64,000 nucleotides of DNA from Spirometra erinaceieuropaei (GCA_902702965.1 CACRXP010000150.1:889417-953416), one strand, 5' to 3'; shown: positions 22,612-35,070, counted from the first letter of the stretch. Numbers and translations: made by a program. The notes: a model not told the origin generated them from the letters alone.

Positions 22612-22895
22612 CGGCCCGTGGCTCAGTGGTAGAATGTCAAACTCCATGACCAAAGATCCAGCGTTCGAATCTCCAGTGATCCCCACTTGGGGTTGGGTAT
22701 GACTGGCTGATGACGCTTAACAAGCCAGTCCGGTCTCCCTTGTCTTTGTCGGCAACACCTTATCTAGATCTACTATTAGTCGCTGTGCGACTGCTTGCGA
22801 GGGTTCTAGTATGAGCCCCAAGGCACAACGGAACAAGCATGTTTCGTAACCTACCTAATCGGCGAGCGCCCACTGTCATAGTTCAGAAAGGCGTT
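22612..22895 (+). repeat. tRNA-headed SINE copy (right arm of an inverted pair)
   Basis: 'ggcccgtggctcagtggtag' (A-box region) and 'ccagcgttcgaatctcc' (B-box region) form a tRNA-like head. The SINE body follows ('gactggctgatgacg', 'ggtctcccttgtctttgtcgg'), then the terminal block 'gcacaacggaacaagcatg' to 'ggcgagcgcccactgtcat'. The hammerhead-like core is broken by a deletion after the stem-loop. The head has lost canonical tRNA pairing, so it is a SINE and not a tRNA gene. Confidence 0.6.
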
Positions 22896-23295
22896 TGGCC
22901 GATTTTCTGCTGATATATAACGACTGCTTCTTGACCTGTGGGTGAACACTGCGCGGTTATTTCGCATTCAACTCTGTTAGCGCAGAAACTGGGGCCCGAT
23001 TTGTAAAACACAAGTCCAACAACTTCTCTAAAATTTCGTCAGGTTTCGATGGACGAACCCATTAAGCGTTATCTGCTAACTGGTGTTAGTTGGGGAACAC
23101 CAAGAACGCACATAGGAGCCGAAATCTTCGAATTTTCTTGACAGAACAGAAGAAAATAAAGGGGTCATAGTTGGCCCCCGTGACAGGATGAAGACACTTT
23201 TTTGCATTCAGTTACCCACTTTAGGAGTAAAATTTAAAAATCGTTTAATTTGATCCAACCAAACTGCTGCCGCTGGTATTGTTGTTATTGTTTTT

Positions 23296-23311
23296 GGTGG
23301 TGGTGGTGGTG

Positions 23312-23371
<60 letters not shown>

Positions 23372-23390
23372 ATAGTAGTAGTAGTATTAG
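23296..23390. repeat. (GGT)n-(AGT)n compound microsatellite
   Basis: GGT units run to about 23322 and pass directly into AGT units with a few interruptions. Confidence 0.95.
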
Positions 23391-23960
23391 TTTTCTAGGA
23401 TAATAGACGGCTCCACTCTGTTTTGGGCTAGAAGTGATGAAAGAACCTAATTGCTGAAGAATCGCTGCTTGAAATTCTCAGACCCGGACCAAGAATGACA
23501 GGATTTTGGGGCGACCCATAGGGCACTTAACCGAGGGAATAATTTTAGCCATAGATATGAAGGATTACAATTGTACAATTCCCCAGCATCGAACTCTGTG
23601 GTAATTTATTGCACCTTCAGTACTCTGACCATTTCTGGCCGCGTGAGAAACCGCTCTGTCAAGGCCTATGCACATTTTCTGGAAGTAGCAATCTTGCAAA
23701 GGCAGTCGATCATGGATGTAACTGAGACGTCAAGCTAAACGGCCAGATTGACAAATGTCAGGAGTCGCACGCGAGCAGGCGACTAGACAGTGAGATGAGA
23801 TTGATTTCCGTTCGGCCTAGGTCTCCCAGGTCAAGGCGATAGGGGGAACTACTAAAAAGTTAGGACTTATGCACTTATGCTCACTTCTACGTCCACCCGT
23901 CTAGCGTAGCTTGTTGACTGACCAGGTGTACGGTATGAAGATTTAATGGAATGATGATAA

Positions 23961-24332
23961 ATTGTTGTCTTGGACGAAAGACCAGAATCTCTGAACAGGC
24001 TGCACGAAGAAACTCGCCTTTTGTACGATAGAGTTTTGAAGGCTATGGAGTCTACGGCGAAAAAGAGAATAGTCAAGGGTCCCTTGCAAATGCCTGGGGC
24101 ATTTGCTTCGGATACTTCCTGCGTGGATAAATATACAAAGAAATTGGCTATTTGAAAAAACCGCCTGAACTACATGGTCGTCCGGGCCAGAAGACCTGAT
24201 GTTGTAGACAGGGTGATCGTAAGGAAACAAGCTATGAAGTCACGAAATTTTATGATACATGATCAGTCAAAACCTCTTAATGTTATTCTAGGTGATCCTG
24301 GATGTAGCAATTTATTTGTATTTGACATCTAA
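23961..24332 (+). pseudogene. Coding-like sequence with an internal stop, family not recognised
   Basis: A continuous frame of 123 codons, bounded upstream by a stop and ending at TAA 24330-24332, is interrupted by one TGA at 24153-24155. It reads 'RPESLNRLHEETRLLYDRVL', 'AMESTAKKRIVKGPLQMPG', then after the stop 'RARRPDVVDRVIVRKQAMKS' and 'SKPLNVILGDPGCSNLFVF'. The balanced composition and helical heptad-like first part look like real protein sequence. I do not recognise the family. The lack of splice sites and the single stop suggest a retrocopy or gene relic; an exon with a sequence error is also possible. Confidence 0.45.
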
Positions 24333-26149
24333 ATGTGTTACTTCTAAACGTTCCATTTTGCGCTCTCCGATAATACATTATAGGTAGTTACTGATTAGAG
24401 TATCGATTGTTCAATTACTTTACGCTTCTGCCGATACTGGTAAACGAGGCAACATGAGCTCGCGTCTCGTCCCACTAGGCAAAAAAGGTAGGTTAAAAAT
24501 AAAAGGTGTGAGGCGTGATACAGAAGGCCACTCTTTCCAATGAAAATATTTTTAAATTTTCTCCTCGAGTTTATGCTAGAGAACCTAAATCGACTTTGAG
24601 GTGCGTGGCTGGGAACGTGGGACGGGGTACCGGAAAAAACGCACAATACCCCGTTGCCAATCAAGGTTCACAGAGGCGCTAGTATATAGGACCATTCTTG
24701 GCATTTCTCTCCCCTATGAGAGCGAATATAACTTCAAGCCGCCCTCCCCCCAGTACGGTTTTGTCAGTAGCGCTAAACACGGTTCCTAGGTCTTAGTCAT
24801 GCAGATGGGTGCACGCCCACTCTGATACGTTTCCGTTATTTGCGCTAGTCCGTTAAACGCACTACCTGTCGGCATAGCCTGTCTTCCGTGATCAGCTCAT
24901 TTTACCCTGCCTGACAGACCCGCTCAACAGTCAATTACTTTATCCCGACCTACTGAGGACAATGTCTCCTGGTGCATAATTTTGCGGATGAGTGTTCTTA
25001 CCGCATACGTTTTTCACTTATTGCGAGTAATTTATAGAAGTCTAATTACCGGACAGGATTGGGGGGCCAAGGCAACAAAAGAGCGAGTAATCACCTTTCT
25101 GGCAAGGGGGGAGGAGGTAATTAGTAACCCTCGTATTTTAGGTGGCCTCAGGTTAAATTCAAGGCGTTAATAGTGGTTCTGAGGGTTAGGATAAAAGTTA
25201 GGACACAGGAATAGGTACCCCCGTAAGGTAACGTGCAGTGAGCGGGGGTTACTTATTCAGGTGTTCGGCCTTCTTCCTAAAATCTGATTGGTGGGGCGAT
25301 ACACAGCCTCAAATATCTCCAAGTGCAGCCAACAGGAAGACGGCCCGTGGCTTGGGAGGTAAGCGCGTTAAACCCAAATGCTCGGATTCAGATTTTCGGC
25401 CACCCAGGCCTTGACCAGCTTGTGACAGCAAATAAGCCGGGAGCGCCCATTAAAATCCTCTCGCTCTGGGCGGTATTCGTTGTGCCAGGCGAGCACAGGT
25501 GCTCGTCACTCCTCACACTCACTGAATGGCGCACACGTCTGATTGCGAAAATATAAACAGGTAAATGCGGACTCCAGAACCGGCCTCATCGGTGTCGTGT
25601 CTGTCGTCGCTGACATACCGTCTAATCATAATTACGCATTAGTTCCGCCTTTGGTGGAAAGTTGACACGTCCACCACCAACCCTTCATCTCGGGCAGTGA
25701 AATCCGTTCTGGGACTTAGACCAAATGCGGTGCTACATATCAATACGCCTCTCAACACTGAAATTGGGCGGACACCCAAGCGCCGCTGTAATATGGGGCT
25801 AGGACCGTTTTAAAACATACTGTCGGCATACGCCCCACGTCCGCCTTTGACGACGCAACCATGGCAGCTGGTCATAGAGCAGATAACGGACCTCTGAATA
25901 GATTCCAATTCCAACGAGCAATACAACCACTATGGTGACGAAGTGCTTTGAGCCGGTAAGATAATATTACGAACTAGAAAAGGTCCACACAGACCTCGGT
26001 CGTAAATGATTTACCTTTTCGCTTCCACCAGTGCGGTAGAATTTCAGATGAGCACGACACCCCAAGGGCGTTTGCCGACGGGCAAAATACGTCTCGGTTT
26101 GACACGGGAAAAAAGCAATCTCGCATAATCGCACTACAGCTGACACTGC
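24333..26149. other. Unassigned sequence with a possible SINE head
   Basis: 25329-25420 contains 'ggcccgtggcttgggaggta', like the SINE A-box region, but the body does not follow clearly. Nothing else was supported. Confidence 0.35.
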
Positions 26150-27130
26150 AGCATTATCTATGCTCGGGTCATAGCTTTACTCGCCCTGAGACTTGGTGCA
26201 AGCCCGCCTGTGATGTGGGATGGGGCACGCAGACGTGCCCTGTCGTTGTTTTCTGTGCAAGGTAGAGTGTCCGGTATCTCTGAACTTCTTGACGAAAAGC
26301 GTACTCTGGGTCTTGATACAGTAGTAGACGTAGAGGGACCCCCCAGACCTTCCAAGAGCTTGACGACGCACGCGACCGGAGTCGGGGGGATAGGTCTTGG
26401 AGACCACACACCCCCCTTAGCGGCGGCTAGCCTGTATCCACTGCCCAACCACCGTCAGTCACCAGCGACGATGAGACCGGCACCCAGTAGCACGGCCGGT
26501 CAAACACTACTAGACCGTCATAACGCACGTCAAGTAAGCACCCATATGCATCCCTACGTGGAACCCGGCGTCCCCAGCCGTGGACCAACACCCCTCCACC
26601 GGCACCACTTTCACAGGAACCCGACCCGAACTCGCTAGTCCGATGAAGTGAGACTTCAGTCGGGGGTGGCCTTCTCAGGGCGGGACGAAACAAACTAAGC
26701 CGCAGTACCCTCGGACCGCGAAAGCCTCGAACCTTGGCCAATCGAGCCACACCACACACAACCAGGTAGCCCCACATCGATGTACCACCCGGGAGGGGGG
26801 GAATATTGCGATACCTACCACTCGAAGAGCGAACCGGGTCCAGTGCACTTGTCCTGGAGCGCCGGTTATACCCAGCACGTACAAAAGCTGTTACGCGGCC
26901 GCCTGCCCCCGTTGTGCGCGCGAACAGGCGCCGGCCCAGGGTTAGCTGAGACTACCGACTCGTGGCGGCCAGACTCCACTAATCACATTGGTCATCCCAG
27001 CCATTGCCCACTTGGTTTTCGGCAAACCGCTCCCACGGGCCTGGTTCATGACCAGCGACTGGCAGTGACTTTGTGCCACAACAGGGTTAGCAAGAGCACC
27101 CGCCGGAAATTATCAGATAGCTCGGCTTGA
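26150..27130. other. GC-rich block with overlapping open frames
   Basis: Open frames of 116-142 codons occur on both strands over the same bases, with Pro/Arg/His-rich composition and no domain. The base composition differs clearly from the flanks, so it may be a GC-rich repeat or a 5' region of an unseen gene. Confidence 0.35.
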
Positions 27131-27548
27131 TGGCTACTTAGCAAGCCTAAACGACCATACACCTATAAAGAGGGTGACCCACGGATGCGAACACCGGTGG
27201 AGACGACACAAAAAAGTCTGAGAAGTTCCGTAATAAAAATTCTATGGTGGAGTATATGACAGTAAGGACAACATGATGAACGTCTTAACTGGAACTCCTC
27301 ACAAAGGTACATAACAATGGGGAGCGAGGGGGCAGTAGAAAACAAGTCACGGTAACACAAATGCGTCGCCAATTAAATGCGGTATAAAGGCAAGTAGAAA
27401 GAAAACATGCAGGTGATTTAAATGATCTCAAAAGGGGACGCGATAGATAAACTGTACAAATCAGCAAAACGGTGCATCTTGTGAGGTTGGGAAATCCCGT
27501 GGTTGACGTGAGATCCAAGCAGGTTACGCCCACCCGGTGCACACTAAT

Positions 27549-28679
27549 CTATGCATCATCCTTGGATCCATTGACAGCCTCCACGGCATGATCGCCGGCT
27601 TCGTCGGTTGCCTTACACTTAGCGCTAGGGGCATCCTCCGGCTCTTGAGTCTCGCCAACGGGCCGCTTAACTGCTCGCCTGGGACCTGTCACACCAGATC
27701 CCGAGAGGTCGGCGACCTCATCTTCGTCGACTTCTTCGTCATCCTCCTCCTCGTCGTCTTCATCTTCTTCATCCTCATCGTCAAGATCGTCTACGTCTTC
27801 GTCCTCAGCACCTACAGTCCAAGGAGGCTGTTAAAATCCCCAAAAGAACAGTGGGAAAGGAGTCAGGACAGAAACACGCACCTGGAACATAGTCCTCTTC
27901 GTCATCCTCTAGTTCTTTGCTACCCTGCAGCGCAGAAATCCCGACCTCTTCTTCCTCCTCCTCGTCATCTTCTTCATCATCGTCCTCCTCATCACCCTCT
28001 TCTACGTGTGACCCATTTTTCTCGGGCGCCACATCTACCGAAGGACATTAAGCGTCACATGACAACCTACCCTTGAGTGGCTTATGAACGGCATCCGACG
28101 CATCGTCAATAACAGGTTCATCTTCGCCGTTCCTAAGACAAAATTACGCTAGACGGAGGACTTACTGGTCGAGACCATCTAAGTACTGCAATTTCGGAAG
28201 GATGGAGAAGACTTCTTTGCGGTAGTCTTCGATAGCAGCAATCTCGCAGTTGTTAAGTTCAAGGGACTTCAAATTGGCAAGGTTGGCTAAGGGAGACAGG
28301 TCAGATACGGTCTTCAGTTTGTTCCCAGACAGGTTGAGAACCTCGAGCTTAGGACATTCGGTCAGGGATTCAACGCCATCTACGATCGGGTTCTCCGACA
28401 GATCCAACTACAAGTTAGTGACTGAAGAAATGAAGTACCTTAATGAGTTGGGGAAGAGCCGGGAAGCCCTTTAGTGTAGTTAAGCCAACACCCACGAGAC
28501 TGAGCCTCTGGAGGTTGGTGTACTCAGTAGTGATACCCTCAATTTCAGTAGCACTGCATCCATCGAGATTTAAATCTTTGACCTAATGGGCAAATAAACT
28601 CTACCGATAGACTTACTTCAGCAGGTTGTTTGTCCTTAATTTCGAGTTCCAGGCGCTGAGACATTGGTACGACCGACAT
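27549..28679 (-). CDS. ANP32: ANP32-family acidic leucine-rich nuclear phosphoprotein, six exons
   Basis: ANP32 proteins are nuclear histone-binding chaperones and PP2A regulators. The spliced product is 308 codons (family usually about 230-270). Exons on the minus strand: 28617-28679, 28439-28582, 28166-28407, 28071-28132, 27882-28034 and 27549-27811 (stop TAG). All five introns (34, 31, 33, 36 and 70 bp) start GT, end AG and keep frame. Residues 1-21 match the family start ('QRLELEIKDKQPAEV'). Residues 22-149 form leucine-rich repeats ('LEVLNLSGNKLK', 'LKSLELNNCEIA') closed by the typical cap 'DYRKEVFSILPKLQYLDG'. From about 175 onward there are Asp/Glu-rich tracts and a basic 'RRAVKRP' near the C-terminus where relatives carry a nuclear signal. 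An upstream in-frame ATG at 28727 or the internal one at 28664 are alternative starts. Confidence 0.93.
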
Positions 28680-29559
28680 GATCGAGGACAGGCGAACACA
28701 AGGAGAGGGCGCGAAGAATGGACTCACCGATCGAAAAAGTGCAGGAAATGCTAACCTCGTTATGCATTAAAACACCAAATCAAAAATTTAAGAAATGGAC
28801 AGAATGATCAAAGAAATACAAGAACGGACTTTTTAAATGATTTAAAGATTTTTTTAAAATTTACATTTTTCTGGTAGAGACTCGGAAATGCATTACAAGC
28901 AGGTCACCCCTTTTCGATTTCGATTGGGAAAAAAATAATGCGTGCAGTCATTCCGTTTGGAAAGTCAGGATCAGCTTTTGTAAAATACTTCCTGGAATGT
29001 AAACTCCAACGCAGTATCGGAGGTGTTCATCAGAAACCTAGGTGTGGTTGCCGCTGGGTGCCTACTTATACTTGGTACAACTGAGAACGTGTGACTTAGG
29101 TGATCTTGGCTTTGCTGTTGATAACTCCCCTCCACGCGTGACGTTCTTTGGTTGCGAAACCGAACATGTTGTCTAACTCCTTTATCCTGTGACAAAAACC
29201 GAATACCTAGTATCCAAGAGGAATCTCCATGTCTTGGCTGCGTGCGTTGTGAGAACTATTCCGAACTGCAATTCGACGTCTCTAGGTCAGCATTAGCGCA
29301 GAATTCATGCTTAAGCAAACTCATTTGCACTTCTTGAATGTCCTTAATGGTCCTTCTCATCCCGTAAAAATGACCGTGAGCCGTCTTACTTAAGAAAAAG
29401 TCCGAAGTATACCCTCATCACACACCTCCAGTTTCGTTTATCGTTAGCCAGCACCACGCAAAATTAAAATAATGTCAGGGAATTCATTAGAAGCATTCCC
29501 CGTGCACGGACCCTTTTGCGGGATGATGTAGTCGCGTCAAGTTTTTAGGCACTTTCTGC
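28680..29559. other. Upstream flank of the ANP32 gene
   Basis: AT-rich sequence (especially 28745-28940) directly 5' of the minus-strand gene, a likely place for its promoter. No promoter element can be named from sequence alone. Confidence 0.3.
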
Positions 29560-29720
29560 GGTAGATCTCGCTTTATGACTTTCCTGCTTTCTCGGAATTA
29601 GGCACAAGTGTGACCGCGTCCCAGTCATCGGGGAAAAGACCATCTTCTCACGCTTGCTCGATCACCTCATGAAACATAGGCGCCAGATTTGCAGGCTTCA
29701 TTGTGGAGGCTATCTTATCC
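29560..29720 (-). pseudogene. LINE reverse-transcriptase fragment
   Basis: On the minus strand the frame reads 'MKPANLAPMFHEVIEQA', a stop, then 'EDGLFPDDWDAVTLVP', matching the RT region in which many LINEs have a 'W...G..P..W....V.PI.K' segment. At least two stops are present. 29735-30023 on the same strand may continue the element but is not diagnostic. Confidence 0.5.
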
Positions 29721-30059
29721 TAAAGCCTTAATCACACAGTCGCAGTACTGGAACGATATTTTTCCCTGGGGATCGGGAAAATCTGCATTATTAGATTAAT
29801 TTTTTGCATTGAAACCTTTGTACATGAAACTGACCAGGTTACCTTCCGTCTTTCGTAAAACGATGTATTTCTTGTGGCTATAAATTTTCCCCTCCACTTG
29901 ACTAGAAACTGACAAATAAACGTCAAAATTCACGCCTAGATGAGACAACCAGTCTACCAAAATCAACTGTCTGGATTTAGACTTTATGAAACCATCAGAC
30001 AGCTTAGATGAGGTCACCTCCATGCCACCCCTCGGTCGAAGTGGCCATCTAGAGCCTGT

Positions 30060-31475
30060 GTGGGATTATTCGTTATTCTTAATTTTGCATACAACAGAAC
30101 AAAAAGACGTGACATTTGGCAGGGCCGTCTCAATGAGTTGAGGGCAGACTTATCCGGTCCCGAGTGGAGCTCGAAGTTTACGGGTAATGCCAGCGATGAT
30201 TGGCATTTGTTCCAGAATATCCTTCTACATCTCATCAAAAAACACTGTCCATTGACGGGTGTAGGACAGAACAAACCGCCTGGGCGGCTAAATGGAAACC
30301 TAAAGAAAAAAATTAACAGGAAGCAAAAATTATGAAAAAAACACTCTGTGAGTGGGCAAGTTGAGTGCTTCAACAACTACGAGACACTAAGAAACAAACT
30401 GAGAAGCATGCTTATATAGACGAAACGAGAATTTGAGCAAAATTTGCTAAGAAAGGCAAAAAAGAACCTAAAATTACTTTAAAGCTACCTCAGAAGAAGT
30501 ACAAGACACAGACACCAAATCTCCTTAATAAGGACTACCGGTGGCGTCGAGATTGCTGACAGCAGGCACAAAGCCGCGTATTTTTCACAGTTTTTCCAAT
30601 CAGTCTACATGAACGAGGCAAGGTTCCTCCCTTGATCCAAGCATAAGTAATACCCTCATATTAGAAGGTGTTGTCCGAAGAGAATTAGCGGCACTGAACG
30701 AGTCGAAGTCGCCAGGAGATTCCGCCTAAGTTTCTCAAAGAACTTGCCAATAAGCTTTGTGTGCCTTTTTCGATGCTCTTTTAAACGGCATTTAACACTG
30801 GAACACTTCCTATCGATTGGTAGCTGGCGCACATTAAGCCGCTATACAAAGGAGTTAACAGGGCGTCGACGTCATATTATATGCCCATAAGCTTGACATG
30901 CATTCACTGCAAATTTCTGGAGAGGACCATAAAGAGTGAATTAATGCAATTCCTGGAAGTTCACGACTTGCTGTCGGAATGCCAACATAGGTTCTGGAAA
31001 GGAGGATCAGGTACGACAAACTTGCTGCTGTCTCTCCAGAGCTGGACCCGAGCTCAACGACGGGCACTCGGTCTACGTAGCTTTTATTGACTTCCAGAAG
31101 GCGTTCGACGCTGTGCCACACCAGAGACTGTTACATTAACTGAAAAAAACAGGGATCAGAGGCAACTTCTTTAAATGGATCGAAAACTACCTTGTGGGTC
31201 GACAGCAGGTTGTGTGCATTGGCCAAGGAAAATCAGGTCCTGCTGTGGTCGAGGGTGGTGTTACCAAGGGTCAGTACTGGGACCCATTTTGTTCCTAATA
31301 TACGTAGACGATTGCGCAAGAGCTTCGGACTACGAAGTAGCAATATTTGCAGACGACATGAAAATAGGGAGTATGATTCGAAGCCTGCCGAAGAAGACAG
31401 GCTGCAGATGAACCTAAATCGACTGGAAGAGTGGTCAAACCATTGGCTTCTGAGGTTTAATGTTGACAAGTGCAG
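30060..31475 (+). pseudogene. CR1-like LINE A, 5' half (RT, degraded)
   Basis: Fragments in several plus-strand frames follow the order of a CR1/jockey-type ORF2. A linker ('DDWHLFQNILLHLIKKHCPL') is followed by the RT entry ('ESKSPGD', 'ISLTCIHCKFLERTIKSEL'), 'DLLSECQHRFWKGGSGTTNL', a finger region near 31085 ('DFQKAFDAVPHQ'), and the palm 'QGSVLGPILFLIYVDD' with catalytic 'FADDMKI'. Several frameshifts and stops break it. The reading stops at 'NVDKCSV' near 31480, and its continuation is found at 34446, suggesting interruption by LINE B. Confidence 0.75.
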
Positions 31476-32224
31476 TGTGTAAATGTTTGCACCGCCAAAC
31501 TGTATGAAATTTTGGATCCACTCACTTCTCATTTTGTCCCCCGTAGGAAAGTTATTAATGCTGTGGATGAGGTTTAGCCCCCCTTACCCTTCAGCCGTAG
31601 GCTGCGCAGACTTTCTCGTTGATTTCACCTTCAGAATGACATTTCCGTTCTGCCCTCCATTCGTGATACTTTTCGAGCGAGCTAAGAGATTGTCTGAAGA
31701 AAAACAGCTAGCGGAGGAGGTCCAATTAACCGAAGGCCGTCCGTCAAATGTCTCGAAACTTTTCTCCCGAAAAGCACGAACTCATAGTAAAACGCAGCAT
31801 CCCAACCTCGGAGACGCTTTCGCGATTCCTATAGCTGATGCCTAGTTGGCCGCTGATAGTTTCCATGCTTTCCAGCCGAAAACGTTTATAATAATAATGA
31901 TAATTTTATTTAATTCCAGGAGAAAAAAAACTGCTGGCGGCAAACTTTCGACCGTCAAGAAGGGAGGGGTTTCACGGTATCGGATATTATCGTTTGCCAA
32001 TTTCTTTCATGAAGCTGAGGCGAAGAACAGCTGTCGCTATTGGCCGAAGAAATTGTTCCTGGTGAGACCGCTCCGCTTCCGACCATCCAGGCATTGACCG
32101 GGGCAGCTCTCAAAACTGTAAATGAATGAGTTTGGTTTGGGTTTTTTTCCTGAGTTCGGAGGAGACTGACAGTGCCCGAGGGGTGCTATAATAAACCTAT
32201 TCTATAACCGTCACTGTATGGGAC

Positions 32225-34175
32225 ATGAATGTGGCGATTCGGCGTTTTCGTCAATCTCATTACACTGGACATGATGGTGTCCCAGTTAGCATATTAAAAG
32301 CTGATGCAAATACGATTTTCCTATCCCTCCTGTGCATGATATTTAATCTTGCTCTTGAAAGTGAGACCTACTCGTGTTTGAATTTGAGTCGTATCCCCAG
32401 CTCTCCGAGTTTTCGTCGAATTTACTTGATAGTATAGGGCAGACTGAATGTCGCGTGGAAATAAATTGCGAACTGACAACGTATCCTTTGGATTTGGATT
32501 ACAAGTACATCAACTCGAAAGTTCTATCATTATTGGAATTTTCGGATCTCGACGTTATTTCCCACGGTATCAGGAGGAAGATTCTACCCGAATTCTTCAA
32601 GGAACAGCACCACTGANNNNNNNNNNNNNNNNNNNNNNNNNNNNNNNNNNNNNNNNNNNNNNNNNNNNNNNNNNNNNNNNNNNNNNNNNNNNNNNNNNNN
32701 NNNNNTAAATAGGGTCATCAAGGGCTCTGCCTGTAACCCTTCAATATACATATACAATATACAATATATATACAATTATGTAAGGAATCACAAATTTCGC
32801 CTGTTCCCAAGCATGACTTATCTGCGGCATTTGATGACTTTCGGCCAATAAACACCCTCCCGACAGATTATGTGTCATTTAGCAGAGAATAAACTACTGA
32901 GTGCTGCTCAGTATGGATAACTCAAGTCCCGGTCTTGTGAAACCTGTCAATCCTCTTTCTTTGGTCACGTTCTACAATCCAGAGCCAATGGTTTTGCACT
33001 TTACACAGTCCATTTCGATTTCACTAAGGCTTTTGATCATGTGAACCATTCTCTTCTTCTCTTGAAACTGTCCTCTTTCGAAAAGGTGATAAATTTCTGA
33101 ATCTTATATTCTCTAATCTGGGCGCTCGTGCATGACGACTTGAGATTTCCAACGTTATCTCCAACCCCACATGTGTGAGGATGGGGGTCGTTCAGGACAG
33201 TGTACTTGGCCTACTATCACTTCGCCTTTTTGTCAACGACGTGCCAAATTTATTTCAGAAGGACAAACCCTTCATGTATGCAGATGATCTGAAAGTTGCA
33301 TACAGGTATAAGCCGGCGGACCGTGACATGATGCTTGAGCTCCTAAAGAACGACCTCAAGGCCTTTGCCCAGTGGTGCCGCACATGGCGCCTTTCTTTTT
33401 CTTGGCATAAGTGCTCAGTCATGGTGGTTGGTGACGACCACCAACCTCAACTAAGTGATGACGGTCACGCCATATATGTGCCTGGAGTTAATAGGGATCC
33501 GGATGTATCATACTCCAAGAGTCTTAATCTTTCGGAGCACCGCGCCCTGATAGTTTCTAAAGCACGTATAACGACCGGGTTTATCTTCCGCAACTTTGAA
33601 ACCGGCGATATTAGAAAACACCTTTATAACATGTACGTTAAACCTGGCCTGGAATACTGTTTGTCTTTATTTAGCCTCATGCGTGCTGCTGGGCTGAGGA
33701 AAATAGAATCCGTCTTACATTTTTCATCAAGAGTTTTTTAACTCCGGAACACCGGAGGTTGTAGTACAAAGAACGTTGATGGCTTACAGGCCTTGATCCT
33801 CTATGGTTCCGTAGATAACAAAAGGGACTATTTTTGCCATTTAAGCCTATATATAATCGTATCTTTAACCCGCTCACCACTTTAAAACATCTTGTCCACC
33901 CCCGACTTAACAGTCACCGTGACGTCTTTTTATTTCTTCCTCTGACAGGTGCCGTTAAATTTCGTCGGTTCTTTTCTGTGAACGCGATTGCTATTTGGAA
34001 TAAATTGCCCAATAGTGTGAAAATTCAGCAAAACTGTCCTTTATTTAAAAGAACTATTACTCGTTTTTTTGCATGCAGAAAGAACTTCCACAAATGTTGG
34101 GTGTTGGATCAATCGATCGAATATACCGTAGTGATGGCGTTCGTGGTCTCTGATCTTCATGGCTGGTGTCACTAG
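32225..34175 (+). pseudogene. LINE B reverse transcriptase remnant
   Basis: From 5' to 3': an RT entry ('HYTGHDGVPVSILKADA'), an 89-base gap, 'HFDFTKAFDHVNHSLLL' near 33015, then from 33175 'SVLGLLSLRLFVNDVPNLF' with catalytic 'MYADDLKVAY' and the thumb 'GLEYCLSLFS'. After a frameshift near 33740 the tail is 'RDVFLFLPLTGAVKFRRFF' and 'AIAIWNKLPNSV', the conserved C-terminal block of CR1-like LINEs. Stops and frameshifts make it inactive. The usual QGSVLGP glutamine-glycine is replaced. Confidence 0.75.
32617..32705. other. Assembly gap (89 N)
   Basis: A run of N within the LINE B RT region. Confidence 1.
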
Positions 34176-34445
34176 GGACAATTTCTTTAGCCAAAACCGA
34201 AGCTATTCTTTAGTGCTTCCGTTTGGTACAGCCCCAGCTTCATGAAAAGAAATGGCGAATGGTAATATCCGATGCAGTGCCCCCTCTCTTTCTTGACTGT
34301 CGTCACTTCATGGGCGGCAGTTTTTTCTCTCAAACACTCAAAACCATACAGTACTGCCGTCTTCTTTATTTTTTCATCAGGAGTGTTTTTCGCTGCTGGC
34401 CGGATTTGTGCTTAATCTTTCCCTGACAACTTTCCGAGCAGTGCA

Positions 34446-35070
34446 GCTTTATGAGACGTCGAGGCCCAAAAGGACCTCGGTGTGCTGACGACGAACACCC
34501 TGATACCATCCGCCTATTTTTTGAGTGGCAAAAAGCGTAATATCCGTACTGTACGCCATCCAGTGCGCGTTTATGGGTTTTGACGAAGATGCTTTCTCAA
34601 AGACATTCGGAACACTCTTGCAGTCGCTCTTGGAATATGGCATACAAGCCTGGAGGCCGTGGGCAATTCAAGACAAAAAAAGCCTCGAAAGAGTTCAGAA
34701 GAGAGCCACGAAAATGGTTAGGCGTCAAAGCTCCTTTCCTCTTGCAACTGACTAGTAAATCTGAACCTCTTCCCTTTGAGTTATAGGCGACTTCGCGGGA
34801 TCTGTTGCAAACATTCCGCATAGTGAAGGGGTTGGACTGCAGCCCGGTCTTTGAGGACTATTTTGAATTCGCTACCACGACCAACCTCTTAGGTCACCCG
34901 TTAAAACTGCGCACTCAGTAGGCACGGCTGGGCGTGCGGAAGTTCTCCTTGTCTGTCCGAGTGGTCAACCCATGGAATTCCCCTTCTGCAGATGTTGTGA
35001 TGTCACTGTTGATAGAAAGTTTTAAAAAAAGCCTTGGTACCTTTATGTTCCGAAATGTTCAACAGCGATG
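34446..35070 (+). pseudogene. CR1-like LINE A, 3' half
   Basis: Plus-strand reading resumes the C-terminal LINE block: 'KSVISVLYAIQCAFMGFDED', 'FGTLLQSLLEYGIQAWRPW', 'SLERVQKRATKMV', then in shifted frames the 'LATTTNLLGHPLKLRTQ' and 'RVVNPWNSP' segments to the end near 35070. It continues the order broken off at 31475. Confidence 0.7.

Larger units (their letters stand above)
31476..34439 (+). mobile_element. CR1-like LINE B inserted into LINE A
   Basis: A second LINE lies between two parts of LINE A. The bases AGTGCAG occur at both junctions (31469-31475 and 34440-34446), which may be a target duplication. It contains an assembly gap and a degraded RT gene. Its 5' part (31918-32075) has a related copy at 35707-35880. 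Confidence 0.55.

Noticed and set aside
22612..22700. Functional tRNA gene
   Set aside because: A- and B-box-like strings are present, but the cloverleaf is lost and the sequence continues into the SINE body.
26210..26638. 142-codon plus-strand frame as a gene
   Set aside because: Several frames on both strands are open over the same GC-rich bases, and no domain or splice signal supports one of them.
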